From Thermodesulfobacterium sp. TA1 (GTDB lineage Bacteria > Desulfobacterota > Thermodesulfobacteria > Thermodesulfobacteriales > Thermodesulfobacteriaceae), in NCBI RefSeq assembly GCF_008630935.1, contig NZ_CP043908.1, positions 1,612,001-1,676,000 on the forward strand: 64,000 nucleotides of DNA, in the 5' to 3' direction. The notes under the pieces were generated by a model, which did not search any database, had not been told where the DNA came from, and saw nothing but the letters and a program-made list of their open reading frames with translations. Position 1 is the first letter of the stretch. Each line of letters begins with the position of its first letter. Positions 9,152 to 18,149 of the stretch are shown here, piece by piece. Made by a program: the position numbers and the translations under genes.

Positions 9152-9846
9152 AAGATTATAAACCGATATTACAAAAATTATTAAACAACCAGTGTTCACC
9201 TAAAGATTTTGAATTACTAAAGAAAGACTTTAAGAAACTGCTCAAAAGAGCTTTTAAAACCCATTTTACCTCTTATATAGAAAAAGTTTTTGCTAAATAT
9301 TATGGTCCTGATTATCTTGAAGCTTTATCCCAAGAGCTTTTTGTAAAAATCGTATATCAAAAAGATACCCTTCTTAGTCTAAACTTTATTCACGAAAACT
9401 ATCTCTTTGCTATGGTTGTAAACTTGATATACTATCATCTTTCTTCAGGGTTTAGGGTATTGGAAAAAGAAGTAAACTTTGAGGACCTTTTTTCTCAAAA
9501 AGACCAAGAAGAAAAGGAACTAAAGCTTGAAGAAAGTATACCCCAAGTTTTTATTAATTACTTAGAAGACCAAACCCTTCTACATCTTAGTTTTTCTTTA
9601 AAACAATCTTTAACCAAAAAAGAACTTGAAACCTTATGCTGGTATATATTAAAGAATATCTATAAACATAAAAATCAAACCTCCGAAAAAAGAGATGCCT
9701 TTTATAAAAGATGGGAAAGATTAAAGCCTAAGCTTAAAGAAATTTTAGTAAGAGAATTGTTAGAGGACACAAATACCTATAAATTTTTTGAGGTTATTAA
9801 GTCAGAAATTTGTGAAAAACTTGATTTATTAAAAAGTAAGAAATAA
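9148..9846 (+). CDS. calpS: ECF-like sigma factor, CalpS candidate
   Basis: A 232-residue protein with an ECF sigma layout. A region 2-like helix block (EALSQELFVKIV, then YLFAMVVNLIYYHLSS, compare the usual LxQEvF and RNLxxDHLR) lies at about 55-105. An acidic linker follows. A region 4-like block with a recognition-helix candidate lies at about 140-205 (SLTKKELETLCWYILK, then RDAFYKRWERLKPKLKEIL). It sits beside CalpT- and CalpL-like genes in a type III operon, matching the CalpL-CalpT-CalpS system described from Sulfurihydrogenibium. Predicted role: released by CalpT cleavage to redirect RNA polymerase. Primary-sequence similarity to sigma factors is weak, so context carries much of the call. 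Confidence 0.7.
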   Translation: MKDYKPILQKLLNNQCSPKDFELLKKDFKKLLKRAFKTHFTSYIEKVFAKYYGPDYLEALSQELFVKIVYQKDTLLSLNFIHENYLFAMVVNLIYYHLSSGFRVLEKEVNFEDLFSQKDQEEKELKLEESIPQVFINYLEDQTLLHLSFSLKQSLTKKELETLCWYILKNIYKHKNQTSEKRDAFYKRWERLKPKLKEILVRELLEDTNTYKFFEVIKSEICEKLDLLKSKK

Positions 9847-9882
9847 CTGTGCCTTTTTAAAATTTATAAAAGGATAAATTTT

Positions 9883-10701
9883 ATGCCTTTGGAAGACCAG
9901 ATAAAAAAAGATTTTGAGTTATACAGAACTATTTCATCCGAAGAAATTGAATTGCTACCTGTTAAGAATCCTCAACCTGTCAAGGTTGGGGACTTGAGGG
10001 TTATTCAAGCTATGCCACCCGTTTATTTTGTAATCGTAGAAGAAATGTCTTTTTATCAAGAAAAACTTTACAAAGCGGTCGTGCTAACTGAAGAGATTTC
10101 TTTAGGTTGGCTTTCAAAAGAAACCCCTCTTTTGAGAATTCCAGAGAGTAAAACTTTATTGGTAGCATTGCCGTTTTGGATTTATTTAGAAGATCTTTTC
10201 GTTAGCAAGTTCCTAAAGAAAATAGGGACATTGAAGATGGAAGATATAGAAAAGCTTCTATCTTACGCAGAAAAAACTAATATCCCTAAAACCCTTCAAG
10301 GAGAATACATTCGTTTAGTCATGCAACGGCTTGCACCTTTCAATACGGCAAGTCTTCTTAATTATCTCGAAAAACTTGAAGAATACGAAGAATCTCCTCA
10401 AATAATTAAGCTTTCTCCTTCTATAGAAGAAACTTTTAAAGAATATTGCTTTCAAAAAGCAGCTTCTTCTAAAGAAGTATTTAAAGGGAAAAACTTTTTG
10501 GCTTTAATAGAAAAACTTCAGTCTTATGCGAGACTAATTATTTATTTACCCCAAGAATTTATAGGAAAAAACGTTTCTATCTGGATAAAAGGCCAAAAGT
10601 TTTTTGAAGGAGAATTGAAAAAAGATAAACTTATTTTAGAGCCCCTTCCAGCCCTTCTTGATTATTCATTTCTTGAGGAGGAGCTTGATGTTCAGGTTTG
10701 A
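9883..10701 (+). CDS. calpT: CalpT-like sigma-sequestering substrate
   Basis: A 272-residue protein between the sigma-like gene and the Lon-SAVED gene. The N-terminal part has a possible MazF-like barrel (VKVGDLRVIQ, YFVIVEE, YKAVVLTEE) at about 33-100. A helical middle follows (116-170), then a flexible-looking stretch with Ala193-Ala194-Ser195-Ser196, and a C-terminal part of about 77 residues. In the described Calp system the Lon protease cuts CalpT after activation, splitting it into a large and a small piece. The size here and the small-residue stretch fit that, but the actual cleavage site is inferred. It overlaps the start of calpL by 14 bp. Confidence 0.72.
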   Translation: MPLEDQIKKDFELYRTISSEEIELLPVKNPQPVKVGDLRVIQAMPPVYFVIVEEMSFYQEKLYKAVVLTEEISLGWLSKETPLLRIPESKTLLVALPFWIYLEDLFVSKFLKKIGTLKMEDIEKLLSYAEKTNIPKTLQGEYIRLVMQRLAPFNTASLLNYLEKLEEYEESPQIIKLSPSIEETFKEYCFQKAASSKEVFKGKNFLALIEKLQSYARLIIYLPQEFIGKNVSIWIKGQKFFEGELKKDKLILEPLPALLDYSFLEEELDVQV

Positions 10702-12166
10702 AGTCTTTGAAGAGGATCATCTTTTAAAGTTTCTTTGGCAGGGTCTGCTTGATGAATACATAGAGGATTTATTTTTAAGGTGGGACCTTTTTTCTCCTAA
10801 AATCCAATTTGAGTTAATACATTATGTAAAGACACGTTTAAAGGATGTTATTAGCCCCAAAATTATAGCTCGCGCCCTAAATATAAAAAACTCTGATGCC
10901 CAAAAAATACTTACAGCTAAAGAAAAAATCTTTGAAGTCTTGCTTGTAGAAAAAGAGGTAGAAAAGGCTAAAATTTCAGTAAAACCCTATAAAGGTTTGG
11001 CTATTCCTGAAACCTCTAAAATCATAACCAACCTTCCTGAATTAAGAAGTCCTCTATTAACGATAAAAAAATTTTTAGGAACAAGTTTTGCGGTTTTTTT
11101 TGAAACCTATTTTACCGGGAAAAGTTTTATGCTTCCTTTAGCGGTAGCACTTTCTATAGCTAAAATTCCAGAAGATTTAAGGTTTACAGGTGCTTTAAAT
11201 TCCAAAGGAGACCTTTTAGAGGTAGACCACATTAAAGAAAAATTAAATTACACTAAACAAAATAACCTTAGACTAATAACTCCATTACAAGTAAAACATT
11301 TTAACGCCATTAAAACCTATCTTGAAAACGATAGATGGGATATTCCTTTTTATGTAACCTCATCAGGAAAAGAAGAGTTTAATATGTTTTTAAATTCCTA
11401 TACAGGGACTAAAGTTTTAGCTGAGTTTGAAATCTTAAAAGGTCTTGAACTTTTTTATAATCTTCAAGAAGACAATTTTTATATAATCACAGGACAACTT
11501 AACTCTAAAGAAGACTGGGAAAAAACCTGTAAAACTTTTGCTGAAAAAATAGACCGTATAAAAACCTGCTTGCCTGGTATAAAAACCTATCATTTAGGCT
11601 TAAGAGGGCCTGTTTCCCTTGGTTTTGCTTTTGGGGTTCTTTTTTCTCATTTTGACCCCTTTGTTTTTTATCATTATCAAACGATAGAAGGAGAAACTAA
11701 ATACCATCCTATAAAGGTCGAAGAGCCAAGATTCTTTAAAGAAAGGCTAAAGGTTTATCAATACTTAAAACCTTCTTTTGAAAAAAAGGGAGAAGATTTA
11801 GTGATTGTGCTCAACTTTTCTCACCATGAACCAACCGCAGATGTTAAAAAGTATGTTTCCTCAATTTTAAGAGAGCCATCTTTTCTTATTCTTGAAACGG
11901 AGTTTAAAGGAAATTTACCGATAGAAACTTTTCGTGAAGTGGCAAAAGAAGCTGCAAGCTTTATCCAAGATGTCAGAGAAAAATATTCTTTTAATAGTTA
12001 TCACTTTTTCTTCTCATGTCCTGTTGTTGTAGCTTTTATGATAGGGCTTGCCTTTGGTCATTATGTAGATGGCCAGATTTACAACTTTCAAAAAGGTGAA
12101 AATTTATATCAACCGGTTATCGATTTTAAATTTTTAAGAAAAATTAGAGAAAAAAGGTCAGATTAG
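10688..12166 (+). CDS. calpL: CRISPR-associated Lon protease with SAVED sensor, CalpL
   Basis: Predicted cyclic-oligoadenylate-activated protease. I choose the ATG at 10688 because GAGGAGG lies just upstream; the frame is also open to an ATG at 10658. From 10688 the protein has 492 residues. The Lon-type catalytic core has Ser146 in FTGKSFMLPLAVAL and Lys183 in VDHIKEKL, the Ser-Lys dyad in the usual sequence setting (GALNSKGDLLEVDHIKEKL is Lon-like). The C-terminal SAVED domain (about 230-492) shows YHLGLRGPVSLGFAFGVL and VVVAFMIGLAFGHYVDGQ. In the described system binding of cA4 makes CalpL oligomerise and cut CalpT. No AAA+ ATPase domain is present. Confidence 0.88.
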   Translation: MFRFEVFEEDHLLKFLWQGLLDEYIEDLFLRWDLFSPKIQFELIHYVKTRLKDVISPKIIARALNIKNSDAQKILTAKEKIFEVLLVEKEVEKAKISVKPYKGLAIPETSKIITNLPELRSPLLTIKKFLGTSFAVFFETYFTGKSFMLPLAVALSIAKIPEDLRFTGALNSKGDLLEVDHIKEKLNYTKQNNLRLITPLQVKHFNAIKTYLENDRWDIPFYVTSSGKEEFNMFLNSYTGTKVLAEFEILKGLELFYNLQEDNFYIITGQLNSKEDWEKTCKTFAEKIDRIKTCLPGIKTYHLGLRGPVSLGFAFGVLFSHFDPFVFYHYQTIEGETKYHPIKVEEPRFFKERLKVYQYLKPSFEKKGEDLVIVLNFSHHEPTADVKKYVSSILREPSFLILETEFKGNLPIETFREVAKEAASFIQDVREKYSFNSYHFFFSCPVVVAFMIGLAFGHYVDGQIYNFQKGENLYQPVIDFKFLRKIREKRSD

Positions 12167-12231
12167 GTTAAAAATGCTGATTTTTATAAAACAAAAAGTA
12201 AAACAAAAAGTTTATTAAAAGGAGTAGTCTT

Positions 12232-14811
12232 ATGAAAGATCCAATCCTTTATAAAACCATTTTAGCTGCACTACTTCATGACTTAGGTAAAGTTTATCAA
12301 AGAACAGGAGAAAAATTGCCCGCTGAATTTTTAGAAAAAAATCGTGACTTATATCAGCCTAGTTATAGTGGATATTACACCCACAACCATGTGCTATATA
12401 CTGCTAAATTTATAGAAGATTTAAAAGAATTTATCCCCAATTATTTTTTACAAAAAGAAAACGCAGATTATTCGCTTATTAACTTAGCTGCTAAACATCA
12501 TAAACCTGAGTCAATTTGGCAATTAATCATTAGTGAAGCCGATCAATTAAGTAGTGGATACGAAAGGAGAAGGTTTATAGAAGAAACCAATCCTGAAAAA
12601 GGAGAAACCTCAGCAGATGTCCCACTCCTAAGTCTTTTTGAGGATGTTAGTTTAGACAATAAATGGAAAGAAGGGAAATTAGAGAACTACAAATTTGCCT
12701 ACAACCTTGATAAATTAAAACCTGAAAGTATTTTCCCAACCGATAGAATTGGGAAGATGGTTTCCAAAGAAAAATATAAAAATATCTGGGAAAACTTCAT
12801 CCAAAAATTCAAACAGCTTTCTTCTCAAAAAGGTAGGCCTGAACTTTGGTTAGAAAGTTTAAATACTTTGATGTTAGAATATTTTTTATTTGTGCCTTCG
12901 GCAACGGTTGGAATCTCCTCTACTAATAAGTTCGAGAAAATCCCAACTGACATCTCGCTTTATGATCATGCTTATTTCACCGCAAGCCTTGCCTCAACGT
13001 TATATTTATATCATACAAAAACCAACACCCTTTCAGAAAGTCATGTCCAAAATAGAAAAGAAGAAAAATTTCTATTTATAGAAGGCAATTTCTATGGTAT
13101 CCAAAAATTTATTTTTGCCTCTGGAGGAGAAACAAGAAAATGGGCTGCCAAAATTTTAAGAGGCCGCTCTTTTATGGTATCTCTTTACACAGAATTAGTA
13201 GCTGATTACCTTTTGAGAGAATTAGGTTTGCCTTTTGTCAATTTACTTTTTTCTGCTGCCGGCAAATTTTTACTTTTAGTCCCTAATATAGAAGAAATAA
13301 AAACTAAACTTAAAGAATTAGAGCTAAAAATCAACGATTGGTTTTACGACCATTATTTTGGAGAAGCCTCCATAGGTTTAGTATATACAGAGGCTAAACC
13401 TGAAGAGTTATTATATGAAAATGGATACAATAACCTCATGAAACGTTTAGGTCGCAAATCCGAAGAAAAGAAGTACCAAAAATTTGACCTTTTAAGATAT
13501 GGTGGCGTGATAAAAAATTATTTTGAAAAATTTTCAGGAGCAGGTGTTTGTAAGATTTGTGATAAGAGACCTGCTGAAATTCAAGAAAAATTCATAAAAG
13601 ATGAACAAGAGGAAATTATTCACGTTTGTCGTTTATGTAATGACCATAAAAAATTAGGTGAGTCTTTAGTAAAAAAGAAATATATCTTAGTTTTTACTGA
13701 AAAAAATAAAAACATGTTAAATTCTATTCCTATTTTTAATAAATACTGGATAACCTTTGAAGACAACCCTGATGTTATTCGAGGTTTACTCTCAGAAAAA
13801 GGCCTTATTCATATCTGGGATTTATCTTTACCTAAGGATAAAAAAGAAAACAATAAAGACATCTTTGCTAAAAAGTTTATTAATGCTTATGTACCCTACG
13901 ATGAAGAAAGCAAAGAAATTTTAACCTTAGAGGAACTTGCTAAAAAATCATTAACCAAAGGGGACGATAATAAGATTTACGGAATAGAAGCACTTGGAGT
14001 AATTAAAGCAGATGTAGATAATCTGGGAACAATTTTCTATCGCGGACTGCCTGAAAGCAAACGTACTTTTTCTCGTTATTTAACTCTATCTCGTATGTTA
14101 AACCTATTCTTTGCCTATTATTTACCTTATCTTTGTCAAACCCAATACAAATTAATATATAATGTATTCTCCGGAGGAGACGACCTATTTTTTATAGGCC
14201 CATGGAAAGAGTGCTATGCTTTTGCTTTAAAAGTTAACGAGCTTTTTAAGAAGTATGTTTGTAATAATTCTGCTTTTACCATATCAGCCGGATATGTTCT
14301 TACCAAACCTAACCTCCCGATTATTGAACTTGCAGAAAAAACAGAAAACGCACTTTCCCAAGCCAAAAAAGATGGGAAAAATAGATTAAACATTTTTAGA
14401 AAAAGTATATCCTGGGAAGACATTCCCGAGTTAGAAAATCTCAAAGATTATCTTATATCTCTTTGTAGCAACCAAAAAGAAATTTTGAGTAGAAGTTATT
14501 TGTACAAACTCAACCAAATCCTTGAAATGGTTGAAGAAGCTAAAAGAATGATAAGTATGGCAGATAAAAACACAAATTCAAAGATTGACTTAAAGGAGTT
14601 AGAAAATCTTTTATGGCCGAGTTTATTTTATTATTTTACTGTCAGAAATTTTGATAAAAAAAGGTTATTAAAAAAAGAGGAAAGAGCACAAAAGATGGAA
14701 GATTTTATAATAAAAATTAAAAACGCTTTAGAAAAACACGGAGAGGCTTTTAGATTGCCTCTCTGGCAAATACTATACTCTACAAGGAGGGCAGGATATG
14801 ACTCAAAGTAA
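12232..14811 (+). CDS. cas10: Type III-A Cas10/Csm1
   Basis: Large subunit of the Csm effector. It makes cyclic oligoadenylate and may cut ssDNA when the complex binds target RNA. The 859-residue protein has an N-terminal HD nuclease motif His16-Asp17 (ALLHDLGKVYQRTG), a zinc-binding pair of CxxC motifs at Cys440/443 and Cys466/469, a first Palm region near KADVDNLG, and an intact GGDD at 648-651. A helical D4 domain ends the protein. The intact HD and GGDD sites imply both activities. The gene starts after AAAGGAG, 65 bp behind calpL, and overlaps csm2 by 14 bp. Confidence 0.95.
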   Translation: MKDPILYKTILAALLHDLGKVYQRTGEKLPAEFLEKNRDLYQPSYSGYYTHNHVLYTAKFIEDLKEFIPNYFLQKENADYSLINLAAKHHKPESIWQLIISEADQLSSGYERRRFIEETNPEKGETSADVPLLSLFEDVSLDNKWKEGKLENYKFAYNLDKLKPESIFPTDRIGKMVSKEKYKNIWENFIQKFKQLSSQKGRPELWLESLNTLMLEYFLFVPSATVGISSTNKFEKIPTDISLYDHAYFTASLASTLYLYHTKTNTLSESHVQNRKEEKFLFIEGNFYGIQKFIFASGGETRKWAAKILRGRSFMVSLYTELVADYLLRELGLPFVNLLFSAAGKFLLLVPNIEEIKTKLKELELKINDWFYDHYFGEASIGLVYTEAKPEELLYENGYNNLMKRLGRKSEEKKYQKFDLLRYGGVIKNYFEKFSGAGVCKICDKRPAEIQEKFIKDEQEEIIHVCRLCNDHKKLGESLVKKKYILVFTEKNKNMLNSIPIFNKYWITFEDNPDVIRGLLSEKGLIHIWDLSLPKDKKENNKDIFAKKFINAYVPYDEESKEILTLEELAKKSLTKGDDNKIYGIEALGVIKADVDNLGTIFYRGLPESKRTFSRYLTLSRMLNLFFAYYLPYLCQTQYKLIYNVFSGGDDLFFIGPWKECYAFALKVNELFKKYVCNNSAFTISAGYVLTKPNLPIIELAEKTENALSQAKKDGKNRLNIFRKSISWEDIPELENLKDYLISLCSNQKEILSRSYLYKLNQILEMVEEAKRMISMADKNTNSKIDLKELENLLWPSLFYYFTVRNFDKKRLLKKEERAQKMEDFIIKIKNALEKHGEAFRLPLWQILYSTRRAGYDSK

Positions 14812-15271
14812 ATTTAGAAACAATCAAAGTTTCAATCAAAGACAGAACTTAGACAGAAGGCAACAAGAAAATACCCAACCGTTGCCTGAAATAAAATTTT
14901 GGGAAAACAAAAAAGAAGGATTGGTAAACCCTTTACTTTTTTCTGATATAGCCTACCAATGTTCTGAAATTATTAGTAAAGATACAAAACGCAATAAACG
15001 GTCTCAATTACGTAAGTTCTATGATGAAATTTTATTATTTTACGACCGTTTAAAGGTAACAAAAGAAAGTTTTCCTCAATTTTTACCTTATATAAAATTA
15101 CTGAGAGCTAAAGCTTACTATTCCTTAGGAAGAAAACATATAAACGACGCCTTTAAAGACATGATAGAAAAATGTCTAAATCAAATTGAAACTTGGGAAG
15201 ATTTTGAAGTGTTTAAAAACTTCTTTGAGGCTTTTATGGGATTTTATCGTTATCATAGAAAGGATGATTAA
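14798..15271 (+). CDS. csm2: Csm2, small subunit of type III-A effector
   Basis: All-helical small subunit that lines the crRNA-target duplex in Csm. The 157-residue protein carries the family signature RSQLRKFYDEI followed by FLPYIKLLRAKAYYSLGR. The first 30 residues are Gln/Asn-rich and look disordered. It starts inside the end of cas10 with AAGGAGG upstream, implying coupled translation. Presence of Csm2 and Csm5-type genes marks the system as III-A rather than III-B. Confidence 0.92.
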   Translation: MTQSKFRNNQSFNQRQNLDRRQQENTQPLPEIKFWENKKEGLVNPLLFSDIAYQCSEIISKDTKRNKRSQLRKFYDEILLFYDRLKVTKESFPQFLPYIKLLRAKAYYSLGRKHINDAFKDMIEKCLNQIETWEDFEVFKNFFEAFMGFYRYHRKDD

Positions 15272-15306
15272 CACAAGATTATAATTAGAAAAAAAGGAGG
15301 TTAAGC

Positions 15307-16044
15307 ATGGAAAAAACACTTCAACTTCAAAAAATTTATCAAATTAAAGGTAAAATTAAACTTTTAACCGGTTTGCACATCGGTTCAGGTAATACTGAAA
15401 TGCATATCGGTGGGGTTGATAACTTAGTAGTTAAAAATCCCCTCACAAACGAGCCCTATATACCTGGGTCAAGCTTAAAAGGAAAAATTAGAAGTTTACT
15501 TGAATATTATCTTGGACTTCCTACTTATTCTGAAAATGTCGATCCTAATAGTGGTGGTATAACCTCTCATAAACTCTTAAACAATAATTCCATCCCAAAC
15601 GAAATTAAAGAAAAAGCAACGCTCATTTTAAAACTTTTTGGGCTTTCAGGTTCAGGAGAAGATGTTCTTAAAAAGATAGGTCCAACAAGGGTTGCCTTTG
15701 CTGATTGTTTCTTCACCGAAGATTTTAAGAAAAAAATTACCAATGAATGTTTACCGTTTACAGAAATAAAAGCCGAAAACCGTATAAACAGAATAACCGG
15801 AACCGCAGAACATCCTCGTTTTATAGAAAGAGTGCCTGCTGGAGCAGAGTTTGATTTTCAGATTACTTTAAAGATCTATAATACAGAGGATGAAAAACTT
15901 CTTGAGGCTCTATTAAAAGGGTTGAAACTTCTTGAACTTGATTACCTTGGTGGTTGTGGCTCAAGAGGATATGGGAGAATAAAATTTGAGTTTGAAGATG
16001 AAAAAATAAAAGAAAAATTCGATAAAATTCAACTTTTTACTTAA
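15307..16044 (+). CDS. csm3: Csm3, backbone RNase subunit
   Basis: RAMP subunit that forms the crRNA-binding filament and cuts target RNA at 6-nt steps. Length 245 is normal. The conserved IGGVDN segment puts the catalytic Asp at position 38. The glycine-rich YIPGSSLKGKIRSLLEYY loop follows, and a C-terminal GGCGSRGYGRIKF is present. An AAAGGAGG ribosome site precedes the ATG. Target-RNA cleavage should therefore be intact. Confidence 0.95.
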   Translation: MEKTLQLQKIYQIKGKIKLLTGLHIGSGNTEMHIGGVDNLVVKNPLTNEPYIPGSSLKGKIRSLLEYYLGLPTYSENVDPNSGGITSHKLLNNNSIPNEIKEKATLILKLFGLSGSGEDVLKKIGPTRVAFADCFFTEDFKKKITNECLPFTEIKAENRINRITGTAEHPRFIERVPAGAEFDFQITLKIYNTEDEKLLEALLKGLKLLELDYLGGCGSRGYGRIKFEFEDEKIKEKFDKIQLFT

Positions 16045-16075
16045 ATAATGTTAAAGTGTTCTTAGGAGGGGTAAG

Positions 16076-17017
16076 TTGAGAACTTATCAAATAAACATTA
16101 AACCCTTAACCGGCTTTGGAACTCCTTTAAAAGGTGACACCCTATTTGGTCAGCTTTGTTGGCAAATTCTTTATGATAAAACCTTGCTGGGTAAAGATTT
16201 AGATACCTTACTTAGTGAATATTCAACAAATCCATTTTGCATCATTTCTTCAGCTTTTCCCTACACGGATGGCAAAATATATCTCAAAAAACCGTCATTA
16301 CCGTTACACTATTTATACGATCTATCCGAAGATGACTTAATAAGCAAAAGAAAAGACTTAAAAAATCAAAAATATTTCGTTTACCAACCACCTCTCCCTC
16401 CTCTTAACAAAATCGAATATATATCCCCCTTGGATACAATTTTGAGTGAAGATGAACAGGTTAGGTGTACGATTAATAGATTTTCTGGCACAACAAGTAG
16501 AAGTGGTTTTGCTCCCTTTGTTGTGCCTAAAACCTGGTATATGACAGAGCTTGCAATTTTTGTTGGTGTAAGAGAAGACCTTCCTATTGAAGGAGTAGTT
16601 GAGGCTCTAAGAAGAATAGGAAGTTTTGGGTTTGGAAAAGATGCTACGGCTGGTTGGGGAAAATTTGAAGTTGTAAACTATAAAGAAATAAATTTTTATT
16701 CTCAAATTAAAAACACTGAAAACGCTTACTATACGCTATCACCTGTCCTTCCTGAGGAAAAGGTTAGATATATTCAAATATTTTATGAGCCTTTTTTACG
16801 TTTTGGAAGACATGGTGATGTGTTGAGCTCCTCTGCTAATCCCTTTAAAGCTCCGGTTTTATTAGCCGATGAAGGAGCTATACTAATTCCTGAAAATTTT
16901 GAAAAGAAAGCCTACATAGGAAGGGCTATATTTAACGTCTCCTCTATATTAGAAGAGGCAGTAACACAAGGATACTCTTTGGTTATACCTGTGGAGGTAA
17001 ATCATGGAAAAATATAA
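16076..17017 (+). CDS. csm4: Csm4, crRNA 5'-handle binding subunit
   Basis: RAMP protein that holds the 5' tag of the crRNA and contacts Cas10. The 313-residue protein has KPLTGFGTPLKGDTLFGQLCW near the N-terminus and the glycine-rich IGSFGFGKDATAGWGKFEV loop in the middle. The start codon is TTG, preceded by AGGAGGGG, which decides the start. It overlaps csm5 by 14 bp. Confidence 0.92.
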   Translation: MRTYQINIKPLTGFGTPLKGDTLFGQLCWQILYDKTLLGKDLDTLLSEYSTNPFCIISSAFPYTDGKIYLKKPSLPLHYLYDLSEDDLISKRKDLKNQKYFVYQPPLPPLNKIEYISPLDTILSEDEQVRCTINRFSGTTSRSGFAPFVVPKTWYMTELAIFVGVREDLPIEGVVEALRRIGSFGFGKDATAGWGKFEVVNYKEINFYSQIKNTENAYYTLSPVLPEEKVRYIQIFYEPFLRFGRHGDVLSSSANPFKAPVLLADEGAILIPENFEKKAYIGRAIFNVSSILEEAVTQGYSLVIPVEVNHGKI

Positions 17018-18149
17018 AATAACCATCGAAGTTTTAAGCCCTATTCATATAGGATGTGATGAAGTATTTTCTCCTCTTGAATTTGTAATAGACAGCCAGA
17101 AACAAATTTTAATAAAGTTTAATCTTTTCGACTTATTAGAAAAGTTATCTCCAGAAGAAAGGACTGAGCTTAACAAAATCTCAAACAAAAAAGATGTATC
17201 TGCTTTAGTGGATTTATATAAATTTTATGCCTATCGGATAAAAGATAGAGTTAAAAGACTCTCTAACATTAAACAATATGCTATACCTTCTGAGCTTGCT
17301 AAAAGATATGAAGAAGTCTTAAAATTACCTCAAAAAGATATTATTCAAAATTTTAACAATTTTGAAATCCCAAGAACTTATTTTAACCCTTACACAGACC
17401 AACCTATAATACCAGGAAGCTCCCTCAAAGGCACTTTAAGAACAGGTTATTTAGAGGCTTTACTAAGACAAAAGATAGAAGAAAAAAGCATAAAAGATTT
17501 AGCCCAAAAGATATCCCAGATCAACGTAAACACTCGTCCTAAAGAAATAAACGGATTATTCAATGAATTAGAAAAAAATTTGTTAAAATATAACAACCCT
17601 TCAGAAGACCCCTTTGGGTCGTTAAAAATTTCTGACTTAAATCTTAAAAACCCGATAGATACTAAAATTTTATATAAAGTAAACGTTAGTAAAGAAAAAG
17701 GAGAACCTAAGGGGAGACTTACCCTTCCTATAGAGGTTATTCCTCCAGGGGCTTATTTTGAAGGCACTATGGAAATAACACAAGCTACAAATAGAGATAA
17801 AATTAATTTTGATGAACTTAAAAACAGTATACATAAACATTTTATATCTATCTTAGAAAAAGAGTATAAGCTTCATAAAAACTTAAACTTTAAAATGTTT
17901 GTGTTAAACCCTTTTCATAAAACCCAAATTAAAGAAAAGAAAGCTGTTTTTATCAAACTTGGTAAACATTCCGGTGCAGAGGCTATGACCATAGAGGGTA
18001 TAAGAAAAATCCTAATCAAAAAAGCTGGAGGGAGAAAAGAATATAGCACATCACCAACGACCATCTGGCTTGCAAGTGAAAGAAAACAAGATATATCAAA
18101 TGCTATGCCCTTTGGATGGGCTATTCTTTATTTTGAGAAGATTGTATGA
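17004..18149 (+). CDS. csm5: Csm5, crRNA 3'-end capping subunit
   Basis: RAMP protein at the 3' end of the crRNA. The 381-residue protein starts with ITIEVLSPIHIGCDEVFSP and has the Csm5 segment PIIPGSSLKGTLRTGYLEALL, with a glycine/lysine-rich FIKLGKHSGAEAMTIEG near the C-terminus. GGAGGT precedes the ATG within csm4. Its stop overlaps the cas6 start (ATGA). Confidence 0.93.
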   Translation: MEKYKITIEVLSPIHIGCDEVFSPLEFVIDSQKQILIKFNLFDLLEKLSPEERTELNKISNKKDVSALVDLYKFYAYRIKDRVKRLSNIKQYAIPSELAKRYEEVLKLPQKDIIQNFNNFEIPRTYFNPYTDQPIIPGSSLKGTLRTGYLEALLRQKIEEKSIKDLAQKISQINVNTRPKEINGLFNELEKNLLKYNNPSEDPFGSLKISDLNLKNPIDTKILYKVNVSKEKGEPKGRLTLPIEVIPPGAYFEGTMEITQATNRDKINFDELKNSIHKHFISILEKEYKLHKNLNFKMFVLNPFHKTQIKEKKAVFIKLGKHSGAEAMTIEGIRKILIKKAGGRKEYSTSPTTIWLASERKQDISNAMPFGWAILYFEKIV

